Origin: Rhabdothermincola_A sp041688815
GTDB lineage: Bacteria; Actinomycetota; Acidimicrobiia; Acidimicrobiales; Acidimicrobilacustridaceae
Length of the DNA: 64,000 nt
Direction of reading: 5' to 3'
Assembly: GCA_041688815.1 (NCBI GenBank)
Contig: JBDNHK010000057.1
Span: 81,193-145,192, forward strand
A program made the translations under genes and the position numbers. Under the pieces are notes generated by a model. The model was not told where the DNA came from. It saw only the letters and a list, made by a program, of their open reading frames with translations, and searched no databases. How positions within the stretch are numbered: position 1 is the stretch's first letter; every line of letters begins with the position of its first letter. Of the stretch, positions 45,117 to 54,291 are shown in pieces.

Positions 45117-46133
45117 TCAGCGGGGGCTGCGACCCGGGTCGTCGTCGAACTCGGCTTCGAAGAACGCCTTCATGGCGGCGTCGGCCGCGTCGTCGGGCGG
45201 ACCCAACGGAGAATCCTGATCCGACTCGACCGGCAGGTGGGCCTGCGTCGCAGGACCACTGTCGGCGTCTTCGTGGAAGAGGGGTGCGAGCTCGGCGGCT
45301 TCGTCCCCGGAGGTGACCGCCGAGTCCTCTTCGGCCGTCACCGGAACCGATGTTGGTCCAGCGGCGGTCTCGACCACCTCGGCGGCCTCCGGTCCGTACG
45401 ACGCGGCATCCGAGGGGTCCGGAATGACATCGGAGAGAGTGGACCCGCCGAGGTGTGGTGCGGGGGCGACCCGGAAGGCGGCGGGATCGTCGAGAACGGC
45501 CAGCACCCGGGTGATGGATCCCTGCACGACGGATCGCTGTTCACCGACGTGCCATTCGAGCGCGGTGACATCGGCGGCGATCGAGTCCCGCACCGTCTCG
45601 AGGCCTCGGATCTCGTCGGCCAGCGACGCCCGTTGCTGGCCGACCAGTTCATCGGCTTCGGTGCGAGCGCTGGTGACGAGGCGCGCCGATTCCTGCTCGG
45701 CCTCGGTGACGAGCGCACTGGCCCGCGTGCGGGCCTCGGCGAGCGTGGTGGCGGCGGTGGCGTTGGCCTCTTCGATCGCCGCGTCAGCCGTGCGCTGCGC
45801 CAACACGAGCACCTTCGAGACCTGCTCCGCGTCGTCCTCCGGGCGGCGGGGCGCCGAACCGAAACCCGAGCCACCCTTCGAGACCGAAGCGAGCTCGGCC
45901 TCGAGGGTCGCCACCCGGGTCTGGAGCACCCCTTGGTTGCGGGCGCTCTCACCGAAGCGGGCCTCGGCGTCCTCGGCCTGGGCGATGGCTTGACGGAGCT
46001 TGTCCTGCAACTGGGCGACGGCCGAGCTCACCCGCTCGAGGAAGTTGTCGACCTCGTCGGGGTCGTAGCCCTTCCGACTGACCGTGAACACGACGTCGGT
46101 GAGCAGGTGCGGGGTACTCGAGGTGCCTTCCAT
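45117..46133 (-). CDS. divIVA: DivIVA-domain protein (polar growth/septum organiser)
   Basis: 338 residues. N-terminal DivIVA lipid-binding signature FTVSRKGYDPDEVDNFLERV, then a long coiled coil (about residues 30-75 and 100-190) and an acidic, probably disordered tail with Pro/Glu. Such proteins mark curved membranes and recruit cell-wall enzymes in actinobacteria (Wag31-like or SepIVA-like). Leaderless ATG: TACCAT at 46146-46141, seven-base spacer, so it has its own promoter although it ends the dcw cluster. Confidence 0.9.
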   Translation of the reverse strand: MEGTSSTPHLLTDVVFTVSRKGYDPDEVDNFLERVSSAVAQLQDKLRQAIAQAEDAEARFGESARNQGVLQTRVATLEAELASVSKGGSGFGSAPRRPEDDAEQVSKVLVLAQRTADAAIEEANATAATTLAEARTRASALVTEAEQESARLVTSARTEADELVGQQRASLADEIRGLETVRDSIAADVTALEWHVGEQRSVVQGSITRVLAVLDDPAAFRVAPAPHLGGSTLSDVIPDPSDAASYGPEAAEVVETAAGPTSVPVTAEEDSAVTSGDEAAELAPLFHEDADSGPATQAHLPVESDQDSPLGPPDDAADAAMKAFFEAEFDDDPGRSPR

Positions 46134-46200
46134 CCGCCCGATGGTACCGGGCTCGTGCCCGCGGGCTGTTCATGCTCGAACCGCTGCGATCACCCTTCGA

Positions 46201-46458
46201 TCAGATGCGGCCCAGGAAGCTGATGAGCAACTGGAGCACGATGAACACCACGATCGGTGACAGATCGAGAGCCATCGCTCCGAGGCGCACGGGGGGCAAC
46301 ACAGCTCGCACCGGCGCCAGCACGGGCTCGGTGATGCGGAAGAGGAAACGCTGGATCCCATCGAGCACCCCACCGGTGGCTGGGAACCAGCTGAGGACGA
46401 TGCGCGCCAGCAGAGCCAACAAGAAGAGCTGGAGCGGTACCAACAACAAGCCGGTCAC
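46201..46458 (-). CDS. yggT: YggT-family membrane protein
   Basis: 85 residues, two hydrophobic segments (LLLVPLQLFLLALLARIVLSWF and SPIVVFIVLQLLISFL) around the conserved turn RITEPVLAPVRAVLPP, typical of YggT. Function is not settled; it lies beside sepF in many actinobacteria and firmicutes. GTG start eight bases after the sepF stop, so one transcript. Confidence 0.9.
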   Translation of the reverse strand: MTGLLLVPLQLFLLALLARIVLSWFPATGGVLDGIQRFLFRITEPVLAPVRAVLPPVRLGAMALDLSPIVVFIVLQLLISFLGRI

Positions 46459-46466
46459 AGCAGCAC

Positions 46467-47051
46467 CTAGGCGCCGGCCAGGGAGGCTTCGACCAGACGT
46501 CGACGCTCCTCAACGGATATCTCGACACCCGCCGGAGTGAGGAGGTAGACCTGCCTCTCGACCTTCCCCATCTGCCCTCCCCGCCCGTAACAGAGGCCAC
46601 TGCAGAAGTCGATCAGCCGACGTGAGAGGTCGCGGTCGACGCCGGAGAGATCGAGGACGACGGGTTGTGATTCCTTGAACCGGTCGGCGACCTCTTGGGC
46701 TTGATTGAAGGACGTGGGTACGACCAGGTGGACCTTCACCTGGGGCGTGCGGGGAACGGCGCGGACCCGGGGCTTGGGGGCATCGTCGCCGGGCGTGGGC
46801 AGGGTGCGCACCGTCGCGGGCCCGGTCGGCTCGACCGGACTCGTGGTGAACGCAGCGAGTGGGGCGGCGGGGACACCCTGCGGCGCCGGTGGGCGGGGGC
46901 GAGCGCCCGGGACCTGGCGGCTCGGTGCCGGCCGAGAACCGGACTGCTCGCGAGAAGCCGAGCGGTCGTCGAGGGCGGCGTCATAGTTGTCGTACTCCTC
47001 GTCGGGCCCGAGTCCGAGATAGGTCATGGCCTTGCGCCACGTGTTCGCCAT
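46467..47051 (-). CDS. sepF: Cell division protein SepF
   Basis: 194 residues. N-terminal amphipathic membrane-binding helix (MANTWRKAMTYLGLG), a Pro-rich linker, and the FtsZ-binding domain with VVPTSFNQAQEVADRF, VVLDLSGVDRDLSRRLIDF and KVERQVYLLTPAGVEIS. In actinobacteria SepF is the main membrane anchor of FtsZ in place of FtsA, which fits the absence of ftsA here. ATG has GGAGG seven bases upstream. The 137 bases before it, back to yggS, hold no other gene. Confidence 0.96.
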   Translation of the reverse strand: MANTWRKAMTYLGLGPDEEYDNYDAALDDRSASREQSGSRPAPSRQVPGARPRPPAPQGVPAAPLAAFTTSPVEPTGPATVRTLPTPGDDAPKPRVRAVPRTPQVKVHLVVPTSFNQAQEVADRFKESQPVVLDLSGVDRDLSRRLIDFCSGLCYGRGGQMGKVERQVYLLTPAGVEISVEERRRLVEASLAGA

Positions 47052-47188
47052 GCCTGGTCCTCCATGACCGACAGCTCGCGGCTGTCGGCGTCGATCGTGT
47101 GGGTCAAGGGTAGTTGCTGGGACCAGCGAAACGCGCGTCGGTGCCCGCCACAGGTCTCCCCGTCGGGTAGGCGGTGAGACATGTGGTC

Positions 47189-47863
47189 TCAGCGTCGGAG
47201 CGGTCTCGACCCGAAGAGGGCGGTGCCCACCCGCAGCTCGGTGGAACCCTCCTCCACCGCCACCTCGAAGTCGCCGCTCATCCCGATCGAGCGAACCTCG
47301 ACCCCGAGATCGTCGGCCAGAGCGACGAGCGCCCGAAAGCCGGGACGAGCGTCCTCGGGATCACCCGCCGGCGCCACCCCCATCAGGCCGTCGACCGCCA
47401 ATCCGAGCGATCGGGCCGCGGCCACCAGGTCAGGGACCTCGGAGAAGGGGGCCCCGCCCTTGTTCGGCTCACCGGACAGGTTGGCCTGCACGTACACACG
47501 GGCGCCGGGGGCCCGGCGAGCGATCTCCTCGGCCAGTTCAGGGCGGTCGACGGACTCCCACACCACCACCAGCGGGGCGAGGGAACGAACCTTGTTGCGC
47601 TGGAGCCGCCCGAGGAAGTGCCAACGCGCCGAGAGCTGGTCACCCAGGTCGGTGGCCTTGACGAGGAGCTCCTGGGCGTAGTTCTCACCGAAATCGGTGA
47701 AGCCGGCGGCCGCGGCGGCCCGGACGGCATCGGAGCCGAAGCCCTTGGTGACGGCCACGATGGCGATCGGCCCGTGCCGGGTGAGGCCGTCGACGCGCGC
47801 CCGCAAAGCAGTGGCACGGGCCGCGACCGCCTCGGGATCGACGGTGAGCGGTTCCGCCGTCAT
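47189..47863 (-). CDS. yggS: YggS-family PLP-binding protein (PLP homeostasis)
   Basis: 224 residues, alanine-racemase-like barrel that carries pyridoxal phosphate without known catalysis. The PLP lysine is in AVTKGF, with FGENYAQEL, WHFLGRLQRNK, QANLSGEPNKGG, LMGVAP and MSGDFEVAVEEGSTELRVG typical of the family. ATGA overlap with the pgeF stop. A regular member of the division cluster in Gram-positive bacteria. Confidence 0.93.
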   Translation of the reverse strand: MTAEPLTVDPEAVAARATALRARVDGLTRHGPIAIVAVTKGFGSDAVRAAAAAGFTDFGENYAQELLVKATDLGDQLSARWHFLGRLQRNKVRSLAPLVVVWESVDRPELAEEIARRAPGARVYVQANLSGEPNKGGAPFSEVPDLVAAARSLGLAVDGLMGVAPAGDPEDARPGFRALVALADDLGVEVRSIGMSGDFEVAVEEGSTELRVGTALFGSRPLRR

Positions 47864-48597
47864 GGATGAGGGACCCCGGGCTCGAGCCACACGAGCAACG
47901 CCTGGCGCCCGCCGTCGGCCCGGGCGCGATGGGAGAACAGGTCCGGAGTGGCGACGGGTTCGTCGGTGGCGGACGTGCGCCCGCACGCCGTGCAACGATC
48001 ATCAGAGGCCACCACCCGGACACTTGCGCCGTCGAGGGCGGAGCGGACCCCCTCCCGCAGGTCGAGCGCGACTCGACCGGATCGGGTAGAGCCGCTCACC
48101 CCGGGGCCGAGCACGTCGACCACCCGACTCAGATCGCCAACACCGAACTCGTAGCACTCGACACCGATACAGGGACCGAGAACCGCGACCACATCGGTGG
48201 CACCGAGCTGGCGCATGGAGCCGACCGCGTCGCCGACCACTCCCGCCACGAGGCCCCGCCATCCAGCGTGCACCACGCCGATGACCCCGTCAGCCGACAC
48301 CAGGGCGATGGTGGCGCAGTCGGCGCTGTGCGCGACGAGTACCACGTCGTCGCGCCGCGTCACGGCGGCGTCGGCCGAGGAACCGGCAACCGCCACCACC
48401 GACTCGGAATCCGATAGCACCACCACCTCGGCGCCATGGACCTGATCGAGCCACAGCCAGGGCCGGTCGACGAGTTGTCGCCGCCGAATCGCCAGTGGGG
48501 CCGGCTCACCACCGACGGCCAGGTCTCCCTCGGACACACCCGTCGTGATGACACGGGCTCGTAGGTCGGGGCCGGCGTCGAGGTCGCGAGTCCACAT
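47860..48597 (-). CDS. pgeF: Peptidoglycan editing factor (YfiH/laccase-domain)
   Basis: 245 residues. Copper/zinc-type multicopper-oxidase-like fold: DQVHGAEV, AHSADCATIALV, VHAGWRGLVAGVV, GPCIGVECYE and SHRARADGGRQALLVWL. In E. coli the homologue removes L-Ser-containing UDP-MurNAc precursors, so it proofreads cell-wall building blocks. GTG/ATG: ATG 48597 follows ftsZ by 72 bases; it is coupled to yggS by ATGA. Confidence 0.93.
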   Translation of the reverse strand: MWTRDLDAGPDLRARVITTGVSEGDLAVGGEPAPLAIRRRQLVDRPWLWLDQVHGAEVVVLSDSESVVAVAGSSADAAVTRRDDVVLVAHSADCATIALVSADGVIGVVHAGWRGLVAGVVGDAVGSMRQLGATDVVAVLGPCIGVECYEFGVGDLSRVVDVLGPGVSGSTRSGRVALDLREGVRSALDGASVRVVASDDRCTACGRTSATDEPVATPDLFSHRARADGGRQALLVWLEPGVPHP

Positions 48598-48669
48598 GGT
48601 TGGGTCCGCGCCGGGCGCTCAGGCCCACCAGGAATGGGGGAAAGAGCGGGGCACCCGGAGACAGAATCG

Positions 48670-49743
48670 CTACTGGAGGAACGAGGGAACGTCGAAGTCG
48701 TCGTCGCCCTCGGCATCGACGAAGTCGTCGTCGGAGGCGAAGACGTCACGAGCCGGGACGTCACCGGCCCGACCCACCGGCTTCTTGTCGCCGTCCCATC
48801 GGTCGAAGCCGGCGGCGATGACGGTGACGCGGACCTCGTCGCCCATCTCGTCATCGATGACGGTGCCGAAGATGATGTTGGCGTCCGGGTGGGCGACACC
48901 GTGGATGATCTCGGCCGCTTCGTTGACCTCGAACAGGCCGAGGTCGCTGCCCCCGGCGATGGTGAGCAGGATGCCGCGAGCACCCTCGATCGAAGCTTCG
49001 AGCAGCGGAGAGGAGATGGCCGAGCGGGCCGCGGCCAGCGCCCGACCTTCACCAGAGCCGTAGCCGATGCCCATGAGCGCCGAACCGGCATCGCTCATGA
49101 TCATCTTGACGTCGGCGAAGTCGGTGTTGATGAGACCCGGAGTCGTGATGAGGTCGGTGATGCCCTGCACACCTTGCAGCAGCACTTCGTCGGCCATCTT
49201 GAAGGCGTTGAGGACCGAGGTCTTGTCGTTCGAGACGGTGAGCAACCGATCGTTCGGGATGACGATCAGGGTGTCGACCTTCTCCTTGAGGTTCTTGATG
49301 CCGGTCTCGGCCTGCACGGCCCGGCGCTTCCCCTCGAACCCGAACGGCCGGGTGACCACACCGATGGTGAGGGCGCCGACCGACTTGGCGATCTCGGCGA
49401 TCACGGGTGCGGCACCGGTGCCGGTCCCACCGCCCTTGCCGGCGGTGATGAACACCATGTCGGCGCCCTTCATGGCCTCTTCCAGCTCGTCCTTGTGCGA
49501 ATCGGCGGCGGCCTTCCCGACCTCCGGGTCGCTGCCCGCCCCCAGCCCCCGCGTCAACTCACGGCCGATGTCGAGCTTCACGTCGGCATCGCTCATCAAC
49601 AGAGCCTGGGCGTCGGTGTTCACGGCGATGAACTCGACGCCCTTCAGCCCAGCGTCGATCATGCGGTTGACGGCGTTGACACCGCCGCCGCCGACTCCGA
49701 CGACCTTGATGACCGCAAGGTAATTCTGCGGGTTGGCGGCCAT
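48670..49743 (-). CDS. ftsZ: Cell division protein FtsZ
   Basis: 357 residues. Tubulin-like GTPase that forms the division ring. GTP-binding GGGTGTG at 104-110, early glycines VVGVGGGGVNAV, synergy-loop region NTDFADVKMIMSDAG, and the C-terminal peptide DFDVPSFLQ that binds SepF. Short linker of about 30 residues. ATG is preceded by a strong ribosome site (GAGGAGAGG). It has its own promoter in the 180-bp gap after ftsQ, with a leader of about 110 nt, unlike the leaderless genes. Confidence 0.98.
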   Translation of the reverse strand: MAANPQNYLAVIKVVGVGGGGVNAVNRMIDAGLKGVEFIAVNTDAQALLMSDADVKLDIGRELTRGLGAGSDPEVGKAAADSHKDELEEAMKGADMVFITAGKGGGTGTGAAPVIAEIAKSVGALTIGVVTRPFGFEGKRRAVQAETGIKNLKEKVDTLIVIPNDRLLTVSNDKTSVLNAFKMADEVLLQGVQGITDLITTPGLINTDFADVKMIMSDAGSALMGIGYGSGEGRALAAARSAISSPLLEASIEGARGILLTIAGGSDLGLFEVNEAAEIIHGVAHPDANIIFGTVIDDEMGDEVRVTVIAAGFDRWDGDKKPVGRAGDVPARDVFASDDDFVDAEGDDDFDVPSFLQ

Positions 49744-49859
49744 GGGCCTCTCCTCTACGGGGTGGTTGAACTCGGTGGTGCTTCGGTTGAGGCCGAAATG
49801 GTGGAACGGCCTCGGGGACCGACCCCCGCATTGACCTCATGTCGATGGTGAGAGATGGG

Positions 49860-49872
49860 TCAGGATACCTGA
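49860..49872 (-). promoter_or_regulatory. Probable ftsZ promoter -10 within a small inverted repeat
   Basis: On the minus strand TATCCT (49867-49862) is a good -10 about 120 bases before the ftsZ start. It is the centre of TCAGG-ATA-CCTGA, a 5-bp inverted repeat that could be an operator. No clear -35. The rest of 49744-49923 is untranslated leader. Confidence 0.45.
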
Positions 49873-49923
49873 CGCCCGTGCGGCGACCGGGTATCTCGCC
49901 GCCGCGACGCTCCGGAGGACCGG

Positions 49924-50724
49924 TCATGCGCGTGTGACCGTCGGCAGATCGGGCACACGGAGCCCGACGACCGCCAAGCCACTCTGGTCGACCTGGGACA
50001 GCACGGTCACGAGCGACGAGAGCTTGGCGTCGAGCAGGGTGGCCGGCCCCAGGTCGGCCACGCCCTGTGGGCGCAACGTGAGCGTGAGGTCACCGGCGGG
50101 GCCCACGACCACCGCGGCGACGCGCTGTCGCAACGCCGGGCCGAGCCGGCCGACGACGTCGAGGGCCCCCCCGGAGTCGGTGCCCAGTGTGCCGCCGGGG
50201 CCGGGGGCGCTCACCCCTTCGATCGGCACGAGAGCCGGGTCGACACCCAACCCTGTGTCGGGAGAAACGCCGGCCAGCACTCGACCATCGGCGTCGACGA
50301 CGACGGGAAGGCCCTCGACGGTGACGGCGGTGGCGATCGCCGTGCGCTCGGTCACGGTGATCACGACGGTCCCGTCGAGGCCCCGCTGCACCGTGACCTG
50401 ATCGACCCAGGGAAGGGCCTCCACTCCCTTGCCGACCCGATCGGCGTCGACGTCGGTGAGGGCGACGCCGACCAGAACCCCCGAAGCTGCCGCAACCGCA
50501 TCGGGAGGGGTTCTCGAGACCCCGACGATCTCGATCGAATCGACATCGAACAGCGGGGTGCGGGTGACGTACCACGCGCCGGCGACGACGGCGACGACGC
50601 CCGCCACCACTGCCCACCGGCGCCAGCGCCGGCGACGGGAATCAGCGGCGACAGCGTTGCGACGGGCGGCGATCCGGGGGTCGACCGGTTGAGCTTCGGG
50701 CCGTTCCTCGAGCCGGGTGCTCAC
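49924..50724 (-). CDS. ftsQ: Cell division protein FtsQ
   Basis: 266 residues. Short cytoplasmic basic N-terminus (RRRRWRRW), one membrane helix (AVVAGVVAVVAGAWYV), then a POTRA domain beginning FDVDSIEIVGVSRT and the beta-domain with LPWVDQVTVQRGLDGTVVITVTER. It scaffolds FtsL/FtsB and FtsWI at the septum. GTG start overlaps the murB stop by four bases. Confidence 0.93.
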   Translation of the reverse strand: MSTRLEERPEAQPVDPRIAARRNAVAADSRRRRWRRWAVVAGVVAVVAGAWYVTRTPLFDVDSIEIVGVSRTPPDAVAAASGVLVGVALTDVDADRVGKGVEALPWVDQVTVQRGLDGTVVITVTERTAIATAVTVEGLPVVVDADGRVLAGVSPDTGLGVDPALVPIEGVSAPGPGGTLGTDSGGALDVVGRLGPALRQRVAAVVVGPAGDLTLTLRPQGVADLGPATLLDAKLSSLVTVLSQVDQSGLAVVGLRVPDLPTVTRA

Positions 50725-51686
50725 CGCCCACCCCCCGTCGAGGACGCGTCGGCACCAGCGGCGGCCACGACCGTGGCGTCGAAGCCCACGAGACGGGTCT
50801 CGGCGTGCAACACCACGCCGGTGCGAGCCGCCACGGCCTCCCGTACCTCGGCCATCAGGGCGGCGACGTCGTCGGCCGAGCCGTCGTCGTCCACCTGGAT
50901 GAAGTTGGCGTGCTTGCGGGACACCTCAGCGCTCCCGTGGCGGTGGCCCTTGAGACCGGTGGCCTCGATGAGACGACCGGCCGAGTCATCCGGTGGGTTG
51001 GTGAACACCGATCCCGCGTTGGGGCCACCGGGCTGGTGCACTCGACGCCAGCGAACGATCTCGGCCAATTCGTCCTCGGCGGCGCGACGCTCCCCGGGGC
51101 CCAGGCCGAGCTCGGCGGCGAGAACGACCTGATGGGGGGCGAGGACGGAACAGCGATAGCCGAGCTGAAGGGCATCGGCGCTCATCCACTCATCCTCGCC
51201 GGTGTGCAGATCGAGGACGCGGACCCTGACCAGCGAGGCCGCCATGTCGGAGCCGTGGCCACCGGCGTTCATGCGCACGGCTCCGCCCACCGAGCCGGGC
51301 ACCCCGACGGCCCACTCGAAGCCACGGAGTGCGGCCGACGCGGCGCGGCGAGCGACGACGGGGAGGCGGGCCGCGCCCCCGGCGGTCACGGTGACGCCGT
51401 CGATGGTGACCTCGGCGAGGTCCTCGCCCAACGTCACCGCCAGCCCGGCGAACCCCGCATCGGCGACGAGCAGGTTCGACCCGCGACCCACGACGAGAAC
51501 CTCCAGCCCGGTCGAGGCAACGACGTCGGCCACCGACCGCAGGGCGACGAGGTCGGCATCAGCAACGAGCAACGCGGCCGGACCGCCGGCGCGATACGTG
51601 GTGAGCGGTCCGAGCGGTGCCGCCCGCCGGGCATGGTCGCCGAGGCGACGCGCCGCGGCCTGCACCGCCTCCCCGTCAACAACCAT
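50721..51686 (-). CDS. murB: UDP-N-acetylenolpyruvoylglucosamine reductase
   Basis: 321 residues. FAD enzyme that reduces enolpyruvyl-UDP-GlcNAc to UDP-MurNAc. FAD motif VVGRGSNLLVADAGF, GVPGSVGGAVRMNAGG, the catalytic Ser in GGPNAGSVFTNP and KHANFIQV near the end. ATG 51686 is 18 bases after the murC stop; coupled to ftsQ by GTGA. Its place after murC is common in actinobacteria and firmicutes. Confidence 0.96.
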   Translation of the reverse strand: MVVDGEAVQAAARRLGDHARRAAPLGPLTTYRAGGPAALLVADADLVALRSVADVVASTGLEVLVVGRGSNLLVADAGFAGLAVTLGEDLAEVTIDGVTVTAGGAARLPVVARRAASAALRGFEWAVGVPGSVGGAVRMNAGGHGSDMAASLVRVRVLDLHTGEDEWMSADALQLGYRCSVLAPHQVVLAAELGLGPGERRAAEDELAEIVRWRRVHQPGGPNAGSVFTNPPDDSAGRLIEATGLKGHRHGSAEVSRKHANFIQVDDDGSADDVAALMAEVREAVAARTGVVLHAETRLVGFDATVVAAAGADASSTGGGR

Positions 51687-51704
51687 GGCCGGACCGGGGC
51701 GAGG

Positions 51705-53168
51705 TCACGATCGCGGCGTCGCGACGCCGTCGAGTCGGGCGAGAACCTCGTCGGGGACCGCAGTGAGGTCACCGGCCCCGAGGGTGAGGCACAGGTCACC
51801 GGGCCGTAGCCGCCCGGCCAGGAAGCTCACGAGGTCACCGCGGCGGGGGAGATAGGCCACCGCCTGGAAGGGGTGGGCGGCGAGCACGGCATCGACGACG
51901 AGCTTGCCCGTCACCCCCGGACGCGGTGTCTCTCCGGACGCGTACACGTCGGTGACGACCACGGCGTCGGCTCCCTCGAAGGCATCGGCGAAGTCCTGCC
52001 ACAGCGCGGCGGTGCGGCTGTAGCGGTGGGGTTGGAAGACCGCCACCACCCGCCCCCAACCCCCGTCGCGCCCGGCGGCGAGCGCCGCCCCGACCTCAGT
52101 GGGCAGGTGCGCGTAGTCGTCGACGAAGGTCACACCGCCGGCCTCGCCCCGGAACTGGAACCGTCGGGCCACCCCCGCGAATCGGCCGAGCGCGGCAACC
52201 GCGGCGGCGAAGGGCACGCCCAACTCGAGCGCCATGACCACGGCGGCGCCAGCGTTACGGGCGTTGTGGGCGCCCGGGATGGGCAGCCGCACCTCACCGA
52301 GAGTCACGCCCCGCCGCACCATGGTGAAGCGGACACCGCCCCGACCGCTGTGCAGGTCGGCGAGGCGATAGTCGGCGTCGATCGCCGTGCCGTAACTGAC
52401 CGCCCCGTGGTGTCGACCCAGTTCGGCGGCGACGGGGTCGTCGGCGCACACCACCTTCGGACCCGGCGTCTCGTCCAGGAACGCGCCGAAGGCCCGATGG
52501 AGTGCGTCCACCGATCCGTGGAACTCGAGGTGGTCGGGTTCGACGTTGGTGACGATGCAACCGAGTCGGGGCAGGGCGAAACCGGAACCGTCGCTCTCGT
52601 CAGCCTCGATGACGAACCAGTCGCCCACGTCCCATGCCGCCCCGGACCCGATCTCGTTGACGTCACCACCGATGATGAACGACGGATGGGCCCCGGCCTC
52701 GATCAGCACCAGGGCCAGCATCGACGACGTGGTCGTCTTGCCGTGGGTACCGGCCACGGCCACGGCCTGGCGGGTCGCGGCGATGGCCGCCAGCAGCTCG
52801 GACCGGCGCACCACCGGCACCCCGGCCACCTCGGCGGCGCGGACCTCGATGTTGTGCGAGGGGACGGCCGTGGAGATCGCCACGAAGTCGACAGCCTCGG
52901 GCAGGTTGGAGGCATCGTGGCCGATGGCCACACCCACACCGAGCGCACGGAGGCGTTCGAGCCCGGTGGACTCCTTGAGATCGCTGCCGGTGACGCGATG
53001 ACCCATGGCGACGAGGACCTCGGCGATGGCGCTCATGCCCGCCCCCCCGACACCGATGACGTGGACCGAGCGCGCACCGGTGAGGTCGAGACGGGCCGCG
53101 GCCTCGGCGATGGCGGCCGCCGCCACCGTGGCGGGGGGGTCGGACGGGGTTCGCGGGTCACCGGGCAC
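51705..53168 (-). CDS. murC: UDP-N-acetylmuramate-L-alanine ligase
   Basis: 487 residues. Adds L-Ala to UDP-MurNAc. N-terminal Rossmann loop HVIGVGGAGMSAIAE, ATP loop AGTHGKTTTSSMLA, EADESDGS, VTNVEPDHLEFHG and DDYAHLPTEV. GTG 53168 overlaps murG by 11 bases; GTG 53126 is a second option. Part of the overlapping mur run. Confidence 0.95.
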   Translation of the reverse strand: MPGDPRTPSDPPATVAAAAIAEAAARLDLTGARSVHVIGVGGAGMSAIAEVLVAMGHRVTGSDLKESTGLERLRALGVGVAIGHDASNLPEAVDFVAISTAVPSHNIEVRAAEVAGVPVVRRSELLAAIAATRQAVAVAGTHGKTTTSSMLALVLIEAGAHPSFIIGGDVNEIGSGAAWDVGDWFVIEADESDGSGFALPRLGCIVTNVEPDHLEFHGSVDALHRAFGAFLDETPGPKVVCADDPVAAELGRHHGAVSYGTAIDADYRLADLHSGRGGVRFTMVRRGVTLGEVRLPIPGAHNARNAGAAVVMALELGVPFAAAVAALGRFAGVARRFQFRGEAGGVTFVDDYAHLPTEVGAALAAGRDGGWGRVVAVFQPHRYSRTAALWQDFADAFEGADAVVVTDVYASGETPRPGVTGKLVVDAVLAAHPFQAVAYLPRRGDLVSFLAGRLRPGDLCLTLGAGDLTAVPDEVLARLDGVATPRS

Positions 53169-54291
53169 GGCGGGCGTGAGCCTCCACGAGATCGGCCACT
53201 CGGTCGGCGGCATCGGGATAGGCCAGGGTACGGGCCGCGGCACCCATGCTGGCCAAGCGGGCGGGATCGTCGAGCAGGGGGGTGACCTCGGCCACGAGGC
53301 GGGCGGCGTCGAGCTCGGCGTCGGGGATGACGATCGCGGCGCCGGCCCGTCGAAGCGGACCGGCGTTGGCGCTCTGATGATCGCGGGGCGCGGTGGGCAG
53401 GGGGACGAGGACCGACGCCAGGCCGACCTCGGCCAGCTCGGCCACGGTGGTGCCACCGGCCCGCCCGATGAGCAGGTCAGCGGCGGCGAGAACATCCTCC
53501 ATGTGGTCCTCGTAGCGAACGGCCTGGTAGCCCAGCCCGTCGGCCGGAAAATCGGGCGCCGCCAGCCCGGCGTCGTAGTCGCGGGCGCCGACCACATGAC
53601 GGATGGCCAGATCGTCGCGTTGGGCCCAGGTGTCGAGCGCGCCCCGAACGGCGTCATTGACCCGACGAGCACCCAGGGAGCCCGTGACCACGGCCACGAC
53701 GGTACGGTCGAGCGGCAGATCGAGGCGGGTGCGGGCTTCGTCACGTCCCGCGACCCGATCGACGGCCAACACCTCCGCTCGTACCGGGTTGCCGGTCACG
53801 ACCTTGCGGGGCAGGTCCGTCTCTTCGAAGGGCACGGCGCAGGCCCGGGCCACCCGTCCGGCGAGGCGATTGGCAGCCCCGGCCCGAGCGTTCTGCTCGG
53901 TGACCACGATCGGGACGCGCCCCACGAAAGCACCGAGCACGCAGGCGAGGCTGGCGTACCCACCGAGGGTGAGCACGACGGCGGGTTGTTCCCGTCGCAC
54001 CAGCCGCACCCCCTGGGCCAGGGCCCGGGCCAGACCCCACACCGCGCCCACGTTGTCGAGGGTGAGGCGCCGTTGGATCCCGCGTCCAGGCAAGAGAGTG
54101 ACGTCGAAACCGGCCTCGGGGACGAGGCGGGCTTCGAGCCCGCGCTCGCTGCCGACGAACCGGATCGACTCCACCGGATGGCCCCGCTCGGCCAGCGCCT
54201 CGGCCACGGCGAGACCGGGCAACACGTGACCCGCCGTTCCCCCACCGGCCACGATGACCCAGGTGGGCGAGGCTGGGGACCGGCGCCGCAT
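53158..54291 (-). CDS. murG: Lipid II synthase, GlcNAc transferase MurG
   Basis: 377 residues. Membrane-associated GT-B glycosyltransferase converting lipid I to lipid II. N-terminal glycine loop VAGGGTAGHVLPGLAVAEAL, GGYASLACVLGA, TEQNARAGAANRL, TGNPVR and the UDP-GlcNAc site GRAGGTTVAELA followed by PRDHQSANA. ATG 54291 shares one base with the ftsW stop (TGATG). Confidence 0.96.
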   Translation of the reverse strand: MRRRSPASPTWVIVAGGGTAGHVLPGLAVAEALAERGHPVESIRFVGSERGLEARLVPEAGFDVTLLPGRGIQRRLTLDNVGAVWGLARALAQGVRLVRREQPAVVLTLGGYASLACVLGAFVGRVPIVVTEQNARAGAANRLAGRVARACAVPFEETDLPRKVVTGNPVRAEVLAVDRVAGRDEARTRLDLPLDRTVVAVVTGSLGARRVNDAVRGALDTWAQRDDLAIRHVVGARDYDAGLAAPDFPADGLGYQAVRYEDHMEDVLAAADLLIGRAGGTTVAELAEVGLASVLVPLPTAPRDHQSANAGPLRRAGAAIVIPDAELDAARLVAEVTPLLDDPARLASMGAAARTLAYPDAADRVADLVEAHARRAR

